DNA of 64,000 nucleotides from Longimicrobiales bacterium (GCA_958295645.1 OY282361.1:2012501-2076500); one strand, 5' to 3'. Shown: positions 43,742 to 53,211, counted from the first letter of the stretch. The notes: generated by a model not told the origin, from the sequence alone. Made by a program: numbers and translations.

Positions 43742-44165
43742 CAGTTGGCGAGACCTCGGCGATCAGTTGCCGAGGCCCCGGCCGTGCAAGGGGTCCGCTC
43801 GCCGCCGACCGGGCTACGGTCGCGCCTGCACCTGATGCGTTCTCCTGGGGTTGGCAGTGTCCCTCCTTGGGGTCTCGGCAACACAACCCAGAAACATATG
43901 CAGGGGGTGTGACAACGACCGCGGGACTGGGGTCTCTGGGCGGCGCGGAGGGGCTCCTGGCTCTTCCCGGGTCGGCCGACTAGCCGGCGAGAGGAGGGGC
44001 CCTGGGCGGTCGCAAGGAGCGCGGGCGCGGCAGGACGGGCTGGGCGCCCCGCTTCGCCGCCGACTTGCGCGGCGAATGCGCGGCGTGCACCTTGGAGAAC
44101 GCTTGCCCGGTCGTCAGGACGCGATCGATCCCCCGAGACCCGACGCGACAAGAAAGGCTCGAGTC
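43742..44165. other. Intergenic region at the right end of the island, about 420 bases
   Basis: No gene supported. A short, less GC-rich patch at 43875-43910 (around gaaacatatgcaggggg) lies between divergent genes and may hold promoters. Open frames here are Arg/Gly/Pro-rich and show no family. No integrase, tRNA or direct repeat marking the island boundary was recognised. Confidence 0.5.
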
Positions 44166-45164
44166 ATGCCTACCCGAACGATGCCAACTGGAGAGATGCC
44201 GACCCGCCGCGAGTGGCTACAGTCGGCCGCCGTAGCAGGCGCCGTGCTCACGCTCGACCCGCTTCTTCTGCGAGCCGCCACCGGTCGCGCACCCGGCGCT
44301 CAGGACCTCCTCGCCCGGCGGATCCCCGGCACGGACGAGCATCTTCCCTTGATCGGCCTTGGGAGTTCGGCCTCCTTCCGCCGGATGGCCGGGAGCGGCG
44401 ACTTGAGCGCGCTCGCCGAGGTGATGAGAACCTTGGTCGAGAACGGCGCGAGCGTCTTCGACACGGCCCCCAGCTACGGAGACTCCGAAGAGGCGGCGGG
44501 GACGATCGCGGCGGAATTGGGCATCGCGGATCAGATCTTCTGGGCCACGAAGGTGAACGTGGCCGGGAGGCGCGGCGGCTCCGCGGATCCGGACAGGGCG
44601 CGTGCGCAGATCGAACGCTCCTTCAAGCGGTTGCGCGTTTCGGCGATCGACTTGATCCAGGTGCACAACCTGGGCGACCCGCCGACGCAGATGGGCATCT
44701 TGGAGGAGCTGAAGGCCGAGGGGCGCGTCCGCTACGTGGGCATCACGTCGACCAGCAAGCGCCAGTACGACGCTCTGGCGCAGGCCATGCGCGACTACGA
44801 ACTCGACTTCATCGGGATCGACTACGCCGTGGACAACCGGAGTGCGGCCGACGCGATTCTGCCGCTGGCGGCGGAGCGCGGGATCGGCGTGCTCGTCTAC
44901 GTCCCCTTCGGACGCACGCGGCTCTTCCAGCGCGCATCCGGGCGGCAGGTTCCGGAATGGGCGGCGGAGTTCGGCGCCGACTCCTGGGCGCGCTTCTTCC
45001 TGAAGTTCGCGGCGGCGCATCCGGCGGTGACGGTCGTCACGCCTGCCACCAGCAACCCGGAGCACATGCTGGACAACATCGGCGCGGCGCACGGCCGACT
45101 GCCCGACGAGGACGAGCAGGCGCGGATGGTCGAGTTGGTGGAGGGACTGCCGGAGGCCGGCTGA
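44166..45164 (+). CDS. Aldo/keto reductase with twin-arginine-like signal
   Basis: A 332-residue oxidoreductase. The N-terminus MPTRREWLQSAAVAGAVLTL (from residue 11) has a twin arginine before a hydrophobic stretch, as in Tat signals, so export with bound cofactor is likely. The barrel follows: LIGLGSSASF, VFDTAPSYGDSEEAAG (about 96-111, catalytic Asp and Tyr), FWATKVNV with the catalytic Lys, and IDLIQVHNLG with the His. Late blocks RYVGITSTS and AAHPAVTVVTPATSNPEHM complete the fold. The substrate is unknown. Two starts are possible, 44166 and 44196; the second places the RR motif at residues 4-5. Confidence 0.87.
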   Translation: MPTRTMPTGEMPTRREWLQSAAVAGAVLTLDPLLLRAATGRAPGAQDLLARRIPGTDEHLPLIGLGSSASFRRMAGSGDLSALAEVMRTLVENGASVFDTAPSYGDSEEAAGTIAAELGIADQIFWATKVNVAGRRGGSADPDRARAQIERSFKRLRVSAIDLIQVHNLGDPPTQMGILEELKAEGRVRYVGITSTSKRQYDALAQAMRDYELDFIGIDYAVDNRSAADAILPLAAERGIGVLVYVPFGRTRLFQRASGRQVPEWAAEFGADSWARFFLKFAAAHPAVTVVTPATSNPEHMLDNIGAAHGRLPDEDEQARMVELVEGLPEAG

Positions 45165-45173
45165 GGAGCCAGC

Positions 45174-45195
45174 CCCGGCGGCGCTGTTCGCCGGG
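45174..45195 (+). terminator. Possible terminator hairpin after the aldo/keto reductase
   Basis: A perfect 7-bp stem CCCGGCG (45174-45180) and CGCCGGG (45189-45195) with an 8-base loop, ten bases after the stop codon. There is no clear T-run, so this is a weak prediction. Confidence 0.35.
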
Positions 45196-45293
45196 AAGGC
45201 CTCCCGGTTCTATGTTGTTTCGAGATCGGGGCGAGCGCGGACGTCCGTTGCCGGCGCCGCCCGGGAGTCGCCGAGAACGGAGGCGCGCCGAGC

Positions 45294-45746
45294 ATGGCCG
45301 TGGTCAAGAACATCGCAAGCGTGGTGTTGGGGTATCTGGGAATTTTCGTGGTGACGTTCGTCTGCTTCGCTGTCCTGTGGACGGCGCTCGGGGCCGACGG
45401 ATCGTTCCAGCCGGGGAGTTGGACAGTGTCGGGCGCGTGGACGGCCGGTGCGATCGTTGTGGCGTTGGCGGCGGGCGTCGTGGGCGGTTTCGTGTCCGGC
45501 AAGGTGGCTACCGGATCCGTTGCGCCTAAGGTGTTGGCCGTCATTGTCGTGGGGCTCGGCATGTTGCAGGCCTTGACGAATTATCTGGACGAAGCGGGGC
45601 CGCGGCCCGAGTCGGTTTCGATGTTCGACGCCGCCGAGTTCGCTGTGTACCCCGCGTGGGCCGCGTGGTTGATCGCGCTCCTCGGGGCTGCCGGAGTGTT
45701 GTTCGGCGCATCCAAGGCGCGAGGTCGGGCCGAACCCGAGGCGTAG
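45294..45746 (+). CDS. Small integral membrane protein
   Basis: A 150-residue protein with about four transmembrane helices: residues about 8-30, 48-68, 78-95 and 118-140. No charged catalytic motif is visible; TAGAIVVALAAGVVGGFVSG is a glycine-rich helix. The start ATG 45294 is well placed. It resembles small hypothetical membrane proteins common in GC-rich bacteria; no function can be assigned. It stands alone between an aldo/keto reductase (same strand) and a convergent SRPBCC gene. Confidence 0.72.
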   Translation: MAVVKNIASVVLGYLGIFVVTFVCFAVLWTALGADGSFQPGSWTVSGAWTAGAIVVALAAGVVGGFVSGKVATGSVAPKVLAVIVVGLGMLQALTNYLDEAGPRPESVSMFDAAEFAVYPAWAAWLIALLGAAGVLFGASKARGRAEPEA

Positions 45747-45795
45747 CAGCCGGCCTCCGCAACGGCCGCAGAAGCGAGTTCGACTCGTAAATCCG

Positions 45796-46635
45796 TCAGC
45801 GCTCCTCGAAGCTCGCCACGCGCCGGATGCGGCCGTCGTGGGCGGCGCGTACGTGGCTGGCGCCCTTCGTCTCGCCTGTGGGACCCTGCGACCGCCAGCC
45901 GGCCAGAGCCTCGCCGCGGCAAATCCGCAGGTCGTCGCCGGCCTCGATCTTCCACCCCGGCATGAAGCGGTGGCAGTTGCCAATGTGCAGGTTCAGGCTC
46001 TCGACATTGCCGGCCACGGCCCACGGGTCGCGAAACTCCACGTCCTCGAAGCAACAGGCGCGGAGAAGCTCCAAGCGCTTGCCGGCGTCGGTCTCGTTCC
46101 ACGCTTCGAACCAGATGCGGAGCGTTCGTTCGAGGCCGGCCGCCAAGTCGGTCCGGTTGGCGAAGAAGGCGAGGCGTCCCACGTGAAATCGCCAGCCCGC
46201 GTCGTGCTCCTGAGCGGACTGCGCCGACCTGAATCCCGAGTGGCGAACGGCCGTTAGGCATCCCGCCTCCGAGTCCTCCACGCGGAACTCGACCCGAGAC
46301 GAAGCCGCCGGCAACGACTCCGCCTGCGGCCCCGACTCGACTCCCCACGTCAAGGACAGCCGCCGCGCCGCCGCGTCCACGGCGACCACTTCGCCTGCGA
46401 TCACGGTGTCGTACTCGGGGAACTCGGCCCGGAACGGGCTTCCCCCTCGAAGTTCAAAGGTCGTCCGGCCGCCTATCCAAGCCGAGAACCGGTCCGGCGT
46501 CGCGAGGATGTCCCAGACCGTCTGCGCGTCGGCTTCGATCTCGCAGGCCACTTCCACGACCCGGTCGGCGCCTTCGCTCCCGGCGTTCTCCGCGCCCCCT
46601 CCGTGCCCCCCGCTCCCGCTGCTGTCCTCGCTCAT
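45796..46635 (-). CDS. SRPBCC/AHSA1-domain protein fused to an NTF2-like domain
   Basis: A 279-residue protein with two ligand-binding folds. Residues about 25-150 match the SRPBCC (START-like/AHSA1) fold: [22 protein letters not shown] split as [20 protein letters not shown], then FSAWIGG and [10 protein letters not shown]. The C-terminal 110 residues ([42 protein letters not shown]) match SnoaL/NTF2-like proteins. Nothing shows a substrate. ATG 46635 has AAGGAGATGGAGAG upstream, so it is preferred to the earlier in-frame codon. The N-terminal 25 residues are Gly/Ser/Glu-rich. The gene is divergent from the VOC gene. Confidence 0.78.
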   Translation of the reverse strand: MSEDSSGSGGHGGGAENAGSEGADRVVEVACEIEADAQTVWDILATPDRFSAWIGGRTTFELRGGSPFRAEFPEYDTVIAGEVVAVDAAARRLSLTWGVESGPQAESLPAASSRVEFRVEDSEAGCLTAVRHSGFRSAQSAQEHDAGWRFHVGRLAFFANRTDLAAGLERTLRIWFEAWNETDAGKRLELLRACCFEDVEFRDPWAVAGNVESLNLHIGNCHRFMPGWKIEAGDDLRICRGEALAGWRSQGPTGETKGASHVRAAHDGRIRRVASFEER

Positions 46636-46756
46636 CTCTCCATCTCCTTGCCTAATCGGGTCCACGGCCCATCTTTCGCCTGATTGCGCCGACGGGTTGG
46701 AGAAACTGCTTCGGCCATCGAACGGCGCGCAAGCAACGACGTCAAGGAGAGGACAT

Positions 46757-47257
46757 ATGCAGCTCGGGGCCTTCTCGATCAGCTTGGCGGTCGCAGACCT
46801 GGCGGCCTCGCAGTCGTTCTACGAAAAGCTGGGCTTCTCCCGCACCGGAGGCGACGGCAAGGGATACGTGATCATGGTCAACGGGCCCACGATCGTCGGC
46901 CTCTTCAAGGGCATGTTCGACAAGAACATCCTCACCTTCAACCCGGGCTTGGCCCAGGACGGAAGCCGGCTCCAGTCCTTCACCGACGTCCGAGAAGTCC
47001 GCGAGCGACTGGTCGCCGACGGCATCGCACTTTCCAGCGACACCGACCCCGCGGGCACCGGCCCGGCCTCCATCGCGTTCATGGATCCCGACGGCAATCC
47101 GATCCTGGTGGATCAGTTCTTTCCCAGGCCGGGAGGCGGCAAGCAGGGAGGCGGCAGGCAGGGAAGCGGCAGGCTTGGCAACGATGGGCCGCGAAGCAAC
47201 GGGCCGGGCAACGGTGGTCCGGGAAGCGGCGGGCCTGAGGACGGCCAGCACGAGTAG
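46757..47257 (+). CDS. VOC (glyoxalase/bleomycin-resistance fold) protein with Gly-rich tail
   Basis: A 166-residue protein. The first 118 residues form one VOC unit: [21 protein letters not shown] (about residues 6-26), then [15 protein letters not shown] and [18 protein letters not shown]. Such proteins bind a metal and act on or bind small molecules; the substrate is unknown. The last 48 residues are a low-complexity Gly/Gln/Asn/Pro tail ([13 protein letters not shown] and [12 protein letters not shown]) with short repeats at DNA level. ATG 46757 has AAGGAGAGG upstream. Convergent with the DUF3224 gene. Confidence 0.83.
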   Translation: MQLGAFSISLAVADLAASQSFYEKLGFSRTGGDGKGYVIMVNGPTIVGLFKGMFDKNILTFNPGLAQDGSRLQSFTDVREVRERLVADGIALSSDTDPAGTGPASIAFMDPDGNPILVDQFFPRPGGGKQGGGRQGSGRLGNDGPRSNGPGNGGPGSGGPEDGQHE

Positions 47258-47307
47258 CGGGGCGACGCGCCACCTGCGCGCCCGCCCGTCGTTTCAGGGC
47301 GATCCGC

Positions 47308-47748
47308 TTATTCGAATTCGTAGTCAAGCCGGAGCACGTGAGCGCCGTCCGGCTCGACGGCAATCTCCATTTCTCCGGAAATCCCCGACAGATCCCCCGT
47401 GCCCGATCCCGGCACGACATGGCCTGCCGTCCGGGGCGCCGCTCCGCTGGCGACGATGCCCCAGTGGTGAACGACGAAGGCGCCTTCCCTGCCGTCGAGC
47501 GTCCCCGAGATTCGTTCGGACGCGATGTAGCCGGCCCCGGCGGACCGGTCGTCGACGTCGGCTTGGCAGGTCAGGAGGCGGGCGCGGCCCTCGCCTTTCA
47601 AGTCCCCCCGGTAGCTCTTGAGCACGAACACCTGGCCCAGCGCCGGGCCGGCGACCTCCGCCAGGGCGCCGTCCTCCGGGCCCCCGTCCTCGTAAGGGCG
47701 AGGGTCCCAACGGGTCACGTCGAAGTTCGCAATCGCGCGGTTTCTCAT
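47308..47748 (-). CDS. DUF3224 family protein
   Basis: A 146-residue soluble protein. It matches the DUF3224 pattern: ANFDVTRWDPRPYED near the N-terminus, KSYRGDLKGEGRARLL (about residues 44-59), GYIASERISGTLDGREGAFVVHHWG split as ERISGTLDGREGAFVVHHWG, and a late VVPGSGTGDLSGISGEMEI. These proteins form an allene-oxide-cyclase-like barrel; no activity is established. Its start overlaps the aminotransferase stop (ATGA at 47745-47748), so the two are translationally coupled. Confidence 0.85.
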   Translation of the reverse strand: MRNRAIANFDVTRWDPRPYEDGGPEDGALAEVAGPALGQVFVLKSYRGDLKGEGRARLLTCQADVDDRSAGAGYIASERISGTLDGREGAFVVHHWGIVASGAAPRTAGHVVPGSGTGDLSGISGEMEIAVEPDGAHVLRLDYEFE

Positions 47749-49052
47749 CTTGTCTCTTTCGGTTGGTCACGAGCAAACTCCGCGAACCCTGCGCGGTCCG
47801 CCGCGGCCGCCGCCAGGCGCGCCACGCCCCGGCGAATGTCGTCCATGCTGTTGGCGATCGAAATGCGGAGAAAGTGCTGGCCTTCGGCTCCGATCTCCCC
47901 GAAGGAAGCGCGGTCCATCGTGGCGACGCCGTACCGGTACAGCAGGAACATCTGAAGCATGCCCGCGGGGGACGTGCGCCGCTTGGCGTCCTCCGGCAAC
48001 GCCTCGTACGCCTCCGTCGCTCCCAGGCTCCGGCACAGACCCGCCACGTTGGGGAACACGTAGAACGCCCCTTTCGGCAGGTTGCACCGGACGCCCGCGA
48101 TGCGGTTCAGGGCGGGCACGATCCAGTTCCGCCGCTCCTCGAACTCGCGCACCATCCCCTCCACCACCTTTGCGGACCGCGGGTCGTCGTAAGCGGCCGC
48201 GCCGGCCTCCTGCAAGAACGGAGGCACGCAGGACACGATGTTGATGTTGATCTGCTTGAACAGGCCGGCCTCCTCGGCCGTAGGCAGGACCGCCCAGCCC
48301 AGACGCCATCCCGTCATCGCGAAGCCCTTCGAGTGCCCGCCGGCAAGCACCGTGCGCTCCGGCATCCCCGCGTGCGACAGTATGCTTTCGTGATCGAGAC
48401 CGTCGAAGAGAACGTGCTCGTAGATCTCGTCGGAATACACGCGCACGTCGGGCCTGCACCGTTCCAGGACGGTAGCGGCGATTTCGCCCAAGTCCAGCCG
48501 CGAGAGCACCCCGCCGGTCGGGTTCGAGGGCGAACAGAGAATCACCAGCTTGGTGCGGTCCGTGAGCAGCGGCGCGAGTTCGGCGGCGGTGAACCCGAAC
48601 CCGTTGTCCTCCGACAGCTGCAGAGGGACGGGAACCGCGCCCGTGAAGCGCGCCCAGGATTCGTATATCGGAAATCCGGGACTGGGGTAGACGACTTCGT
48701 CGCCCGGGTTCACATAGGTCATGAAGGTGTAGCCGATGGACGGCTTGGCGCCCGGAGTCGCGACGACGCGGTCCGGGGTCGTCTCGACGCCGCGGGTCCT
48801 GGTCACGTGCCGTGCGACCGCCTCGCGAAAGGACGGGATGCCGGCGGGGTCGCAGTAGCCGGACCGGCCTGCCTCGAGGGCCTGGACGGCCACTTCGTTC
48901 AGGTGCGGCGCCGAGCGGAAGTCGGGCGCGCCCAAGTTGAACCGAACGACGTCCATGCCCCGTTCGACGCAACGCTGGATGTCGTCGCCGAGCTTGAACG
49001 CGTTCTCGGTGCCCAGGCGGGCCATGCGGCCTGCCAACTGCGGGGGCTGCAA
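47745..49052 (-). CDS. PLP-dependent aminotransferase, class I/II
   Basis: A 435-residue fold-type I aminotransferase. Features: VVRFNLGAPDFRSAPHL near residue 38, ATPGAKPSIGYTFMTYVNPG (about 97-116), LCSPSNPTGGVLS (about 172-184), YSDEIYEHVLFDG, and the PLP lysine in LAGGHSKGFAMTGWRLGW (Lys about 244). An arginine typical for carboxylate binding follows in HFLRISIANS. The substrate amino acid is not evident; aspartate-like aminotransferases are closest. Start: TTG 49052 is supported by AGGGAGGG six bases upstream; ATG 49025 is the alternative. The RidA gene lies 47 bases upstream, a functional match since RidA removes reactive enamines made by PLP enzymes. Confidence 0.88.
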   Translation of the reverse strand: MQPPQLAGRMARLGTENAFKLGDDIQRCVERGMDVVRFNLGAPDFRSAPHLNEVAVQALEAGRSGYCDPAGIPSFREAVARHVTRTRGVETTPDRVVATPGAKPSIGYTFMTYVNPGDEVVYPSPGFPIYESWARFTGAVPVPLQLSEDNGFGFTAAELAPLLTDRTKLVILCSPSNPTGGVLSRLDLGEIAATVLERCRPDVRVYSDEIYEHVLFDGLDHESILSHAGMPERTVLAGGHSKGFAMTGWRLGWAVLPTAEEAGLFKQININIVSCVPPFLQEAGAAAYDDPRSAKVVEGMVREFEERRNWIVPALNRIAGVRCNLPKGAFYVFPNVAGLCRSLGATEAYEALPEDAKRRTSPAGMLQMFLLYRYGVATMDRASFGEIGAEGQHFLRISIANSMDDIRRGVARLAAAAADRAGFAEFARDQPKETR

Positions 49053-49099
49053 GCGAACCCTCCCTGGTTCTCGCGAAGCGACGGGCGAACCGCGAGCCT

Positions 49100-49621
49100 C
49101 TATTGCCGCGACGCGACTCCTTGGACCTCGAAGCGGGCGCCGAACAGCAGGGTGCCGGCCCCGATGAACGCGCGCGCCGGATACTCGGTCGTGAAGTACG
49201 TCTTGTAGACGCTGTTGAACGCCTGGTAGTCGCCCACGTCCGAGGCGAACACCTGGACCGACACCAAGTCGTCCATGGTCAGTCCCGCGCTCTCCAGCAG
49301 GCCCTTCACGTTGTCGAGGACGTTGGCGGCCTCGGCCTCGGCGGTCTCGGGGACCTGCCCGTTGTCCAGCCCCAGCTGGCCGGAGAGATAGAGGGTGGAG
49401 CCGACCCACACGGCGCCGCTGAACGGAAGCGCCTCCGCGTCGGCGGGCGAGCGGGCGCCGACGTACTCGCGGCTGGGCTCTTGGTCCGCTTCGGCCTCGG
49501 CGGAGGCCGCCGCGTCGGCGCTGGCTCCGGCGTCGCAACCGGCGTGCAGGAGAGCGGCCAGCGGAAGGGCGAGGAGGAGCGGTGCGGGCGCCGGGCGCCG
49601 GCGAGGTGTTCCATGACTCAT
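49100..49621 (-). CDS. RidA/YjgF-family lipoprotein
   Basis: A 173-residue protein. The N-terminus is a lipoprotein signal with LLALPLAALLHAGC (lipobox Cys at about residue 29) followed by an Ala/Asp/Glu-rich linker. From about residue 58 the RidA fold runs: ALPFSGAVWVGSTLYLSGQLGLDN, AANVLDNVKGLLESAGLTMD, VSVQVFASDVGDYQAFNSVY, and YPARAFIGAGTLLFGARFEV. The arginine that contacts the substrate carboxylate in RidA is present in ARAFIGAG. Membrane-anchored RidA proteins are less common than cytosolic ones. It precedes the aminotransferase on the same strand. Confidence 0.87.
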   Translation of the reverse strand: MSHGTPRRRPAPAPLLLALPLAALLHAGCDAGASADAAASAEAEADQEPSREYVGARSPADAEALPFSGAVWVGSTLYLSGQLGLDNGQVPETAEAEAANVLDNVKGLLESAGLTMDDLVSVQVFASDVGDYQAFNSVYKTYFTTEYPARAFIGAGTLLFGARFEVQGVASRQ

Positions 49622-49741
49622 CGGATGCGTACCTTGATGGCGAGAGGACTTCGCCGGCCCGGTTGCCGCAACGAAACGGAAGCCGACGGCGCTCCAGCAA
49701 TTGTACGGGGTCGAACGCCCGTCTGCAACGAAAGCCGAGGA

Positions 49742-50098
49742 ATGAGCGTCGCCGTGGACTGGCGGTACCACCGCCCGGGCTGAACCAGCTGCAAGCGCAC
49801 GCAAGAGTTTCTTGCGAAGAGCGGAATCGAGACGCGAACGCTGCGCCATGCCGGCAAGGAGCCCGTGGAGGGCGGCGCCGCCCTGGCGCTGCTGGAGGGA
49901 GCGGCCGAGCTCCTGGTGGCGAAGGGCCGGAAGGTCGAACGGTTCGACCTCCGGCGAGCCCGCCCGCCCGACTCCGAGCTGCTCGGGATGATCCTCGGCC
50001 GTTCGGGCAAGCTGAGGGCGCCCGCCATGCGCACCGGCGGCGTGCTGGCCGTCGGATACAACGCGGAGATGCTGGAGTCGCTGTTCGGGAAGACGTGA
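49742..50098 (+). CDS. ArsC/Spx-like redox protein, probable selenoprotein (Sec14)
   Basis: A 118-codon frame from ATG 49742 to 50098 contains a single in-frame TGA at 49781-49783. Before it: MSVAVDWRYHRPG. After it: TSCKRTQEFLAKSGIETRTL, then AALALLEGAAELLVAKGRKV, ELLGMILGRSGKLRAPAMRT and VLAVGYNAEML. The motif reads [UGA]-T-S-C-K-R, which matches the C-T-S-C-R-K redox motif at the start of Spx and related ArsC-fold proteins, with UGA replacing the first Cys. The downstream order of helices and the late LRAP segment fit ArsC-like folds. A perfect 7-bp hairpin with loop GTT lies 16 bases after the UGA. The most likely product is a 118-residue selenoprotein with a Sec-Cys pair. Without UGA readthrough only 77 residues lacking the active site could be made. 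Confidence 0.78.
49800..49816 (+). promoter_or_regulatory. SECIS-like hairpin of the ArsC/Spx-like gene
   Basis: A perfect stem CGCAAGA (49800-49806) and TCTTGCG (49810-49816) with the three-base loop GTT (49807-49809). The loop begins 24 nt after the UGA and has G then U at its first positions, as in SelB-binding hairpins. The spacing almost equals that of the peroxiredoxin hairpin in this window (loop at +22). Confidence 0.62.
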
Positions 50099-50277
50099 GG
50101 CGGCGGCCTCCCCACTGGCCAGCCATCGAAGGCGGCGGCATATTCCCGGTTCTGCCCGGTTCTGCCGCCCCGCCTCGCGCCCCAAGCCGCGTTTCGGCCC
50201 CCGGCGCGGCGCCCTCGTCGCCCACGTCGCCTTCGCGTGCAACCCACGCTTCGCACCCAATCCCCGGAGCCTCGCGC

Positions 50278-53184
50278 ATGACACGCTCTCGCATTCCGTC
50301 CTCCGCTTCCCGCACGTTCCTCCTGGCCGTGGCGGCGACCATGGTGGCCGCCTGGCCGGCCGCCGCCCAGCAGCGTCCGCTGGACCACGACGACGTGCTG
50401 CGCTGGAACGCGATCTCCAACCCGTCGCTGTCGCCCGACGGGCATTGGGTGGCCTTCGTCCTGTCGGCCATGGAAGGCGACCCGTCGCTCACGGTTCGGG
50501 AGGCGGAGGAGGGCGGCCGCGCTCTCGTGGTTCGGGGGACGGACCCTGTCTTCACGTCCGACTCGCGCTACCTGGTCTACGAAGTCGCGCCGTTGGAAGG
50601 CCTGCTCGACTCGCTGAAGCGCGAGGGCAAGAAGGGCGACGATCTCCCGGGGGACTCGCTCGCCGTGGCCAGCCTGGAACTCCTGTTCGGCGACGGGAGC
50701 CCGCAGCCGTCGGGAGTCCGCACCGTAGGCGCGATCGAGAGCTACAAGGTCGCGGGTCGCGGCAGTTGGGTGGCCTACGTCCCCGTTGAAGAAGACACGG
50801 AAGAGGAGACGGAAGAAGAGGCCGAGAACGAGGAATCGGAGCCGGAAGCCGAAGCTCCGGAACCGGAACCGGAGAGGCCGGACGGAGACGACGAGAAAAA
50901 GAAGAAGCCGGGCTCGCCGCTGGTCGTCCTCGACCTCGCCACCGGAGAGGAGACCCGGTACGAACACGTCGACAGCTACCACTTTGCGGAAGAGGCGCCC
51001 GTGCTGCTGTTCGCCACGTCCACCGAAGACGGGACTGGCGACGGCGCCTACGTCGTCGACTTGAACGACATGACCCGCTCGGCGCTCATGGAGGGCGAAG
51101 GCCACTACAAGCAGCTCGCGCTGGCGAAGGAAGGAACCCGCGCCGCCTTCCTGTCCGACCGGGACGACTACGACGCGGACCAGCCCGAGTTCGTCCTCTA
51201 CCAAGCAGCCGCGCCGGAGTGGGAGGGCCGCGCCGCAGCCGGCTCCGCCACGGAAGGCGTGCCAGAGGGCTGGTGGGCCAGCGAGAACGGGAGCGTTCGC
51301 TTCTCGGAAGGAGGCTCGCGCATTCTCTTCGGCACCGCGCCCCGGCCCGAACCGGATCCCGAGGAGGACGAGGAGCCGCTGGACGAGGACAAGGTGACCT
51401 TGGACGTCTGGAACTGGAAGGACCCCTATCTCCAGCCCATGCAGCTCGTCCAGGCCGAGCAGGAGAGGAAGCGCACCTACGCCGCGGCGGTCTCGGTGGA
51501 CGGGGGCGCCGTGGTTCAGCTGGCCTCGCCGGAGGTGCCCACCGTTCGGTTCGCCGCCGAGGGCGACGCGGAATACGCGGTGGGCGTCACCGACGTGCCC
51601 TACCGGCAACTGCTCTCGTGGGACGGACGCTACAACGACGTCTACGCCATCGACATGGCCACGGGAGAGCGGCGGCGAATCGCGGAGAAGGTCAAGGGCT
51701 TCGGCGGCGCTTCCATCTCGCCTGCGGGGGGATACGCGGCCTGGTGGGACGGCGGCGCGCGCCACTGGACGGTCGCGCCGCTGGACGGCGGCGAGTCTGC
51801 GGCGGCCAGCGCGCAAGTCCCGCACCCGGTATGGAACGAGCTCGACGATCACCCCGACCTGCCCCCGCCCTACGGCTCCCCCGGGTGGACCGAAGACGAC
51901 GAAGCCTTCCTCTTCTACGACCGCTACGACGCCTGGGCCTTCGACCCGGCCGCGCAGACCGTCGCCAACCTGACCCAGGGCGCGGGCCGCGAGGCCGGAA
52001 TCCGCCTCCGCTACGCCCGCACCGACCCCGAGCTGGATCACATTCCCGGCGGCGACGCCCTCTGGGACGCCTTCCACTACACGGACAAGCGGGCCGGCTT
52101 CTTCCAGGGACGCGCCGACCGCCCGGCCCAGCCCCGGGAAGTCGTCATGGCGGACAAGCGGTTCCGTCTTCGCGGCAAGGCCGAGGACGCGGACCGCTGG
52201 CTCCTCACCCGAGAGGACTTCCGCGAGTTTCCCGATCTTTGGGTCACCGACGGCAGCATCACCGACATGGCCAAGATGTCCGACGCCAACCCGCAACAGG
52301 CGGACTATGCGTGGGGCTCGGCGGAGATCGTGGAGTGGGCGTCCAACGACGGCGTCGCCCTCCAAGGCATCCTCTTCAAGCCCGACGGCTTCGACGCGTC
52401 GCGCAAGCATCCCATGATGGTGTACTTCTACGAGCGCATGTCGGACGGCATCCATCAACACCGGTCGCCGCGTCCCGGCGGCTCGTCGATTTCGGTGCCC
52501 TTCTACGTGAGCCGGGGATACGTGGTCTTCATCCCCGACATCCCCTACGAGATCGGCTACCCGGGCGAGAGTGCGCTGGATGCGGTGGTGCCCGGCGTGC
52601 TACGCGTGCTGGCGGAGGGATTCGTGGACAAGGACCGCATCGGCGTGCAGGGCCATTCCTGGGGCGGATACCAGATCGCGTACATGATCACGAAGACGCA
52701 CCTCTTCGCGGCCGCCGAGGCTGGGGCTCCGGTGAGCAACATGACCAGCGCCTATGGAGGGATCCGCTGGCAGTCGGGCATGAGCCGCATGTTCCAGTAC
52801 GAGCGCACGCAGAGCCGAATCGGCGGCACCCTGTGGGAGTCCACGAGCGAGTACCTGCACAATTCGCCGGTCTTCTACGCCGACAAGATCGAGACCCCCC
52901 TGCTCATGATGCACAACGACGAAGACGGCGCGGTGCCGTGGTATCAGGGGATCGAGATGTTCGTCGCCATGCGCCGATTGCAGAGGCCGGTGTGGATGCT
53001 CAACTACAACGGCGAGGCCCACGGGTTGCGCAGAGAACCGAACCGCAAGGACTGGGCCGTGCGCATGCAGCAGTTCTTCGACCACTATCTCAAGGACGCC
53101 CCTGCTCCCGTCTGGATGGAAGACGGAATTCCGGCCGTGGACAAGGGCAGGACCCTGGGAACGAAGACCAAGGTGGTCTCCTGA
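50278..53184 (+). CDS. Exported S9 family prolyl-oligopeptidase-like peptidase
   Basis: A 968-residue serine peptidase with a signal peptide (FLLAVAATMVAAWPAAAQQ, about residues 14-32). A beta-propeller-like region follows, starting NAISNPSLSPDGHWVAFVLS (about 43-62). It contains a long acidic insertion at about 172-217 (EEDTEEETEEEAENEESEPE). The C-terminal alpha/beta hydrolase domain has the nucleophile GVQGHSWGGYQIAYM (Ser about 794), the acid in MMHNDEDGAVPWYQG, and the His in NYNGEAHGLRR. It should cleave peptides in the periplasm or outside. ATG 50278 is the first start that gives a signal peptide. A strong hairpin follows the stop. Confidence 0.92.
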   Translation: MTRSRIPSSASRTFLLAVAATMVAAWPAAAQQRPLDHDDVLRWNAISNPSLSPDGHWVAFVLSAMEGDPSLTVREAEEGGRALVVRGTDPVFTSDSRYLVYEVAPLEGLLDSLKREGKKGDDLPGDSLAVASLELLFGDGSPQPSGVRTVGAIESYKVAGRGSWVAYVPVEEDTEEETEEEAENEESEPEAEAPEPEPERPDGDDEKKKKPGSPLVVLDLATGEETRYEHVDSYHFAEEAPVLLFATSTEDGTGDGAYVVDLNDMTRSALMEGEGHYKQLALAKEGTRAAFLSDRDDYDADQPEFVLYQAAAPEWEGRAAAGSATEGVPEGWWASENGSVRFSEGGSRILFGTAPRPEPDPEEDEEPLDEDKVTLDVWNWKDPYLQPMQLVQAEQERKRTYAAAVSVDGGAVVQLASPEVPTVRFAAEGDAEYAVGVTDVPYRQLLSWDGRYNDVYAIDMATGERRRIAEKVKGFGGASISPAGGYAAWWDGGARHWTVAPLDGGESAAASAQVPHPVWNELDDHPDLPPPYGSPGWTEDDEAFLFYDRYDAWAFDPAAQTVANLTQGAGREAGIRLRYARTDPELDHIPGGDALWDAFHYTDKRAGFFQGRADRPAQPREVVMADKRFRLRGKAEDADRWLLTREDFREFPDLWVTDGSITDMAKMSDANPQQADYAWGSAEIVEWASNDGVALQGILFKPDGFDASRKHPMMVYFYERMSDGIHQHRSPRPGGSSISVPFYVSRGYVVFIPDIPYEIGYPGESALDAVVPGVLRVLAEGFVDKDRIGVQGHSWGGYQIAYMITKTHLFAAAEAGAPVSNMTSAYGGIRWQSGMSRMFQYERTQSRIGGTLWESTSEYLHNSPVFYADKIETPLLMMHNDEDGAVPWYQGIEMFVAMRRLQRPVWMLNYNGEAHGLRREPNRKDWAVRMQQFFDHYLKDAPAPVWMEDGIPAVDKGRTLGTKTKVVS

Positions 53185-53211
53185 GACAGGCTTTCGGGTC
53201 GTTCCCGTCGA

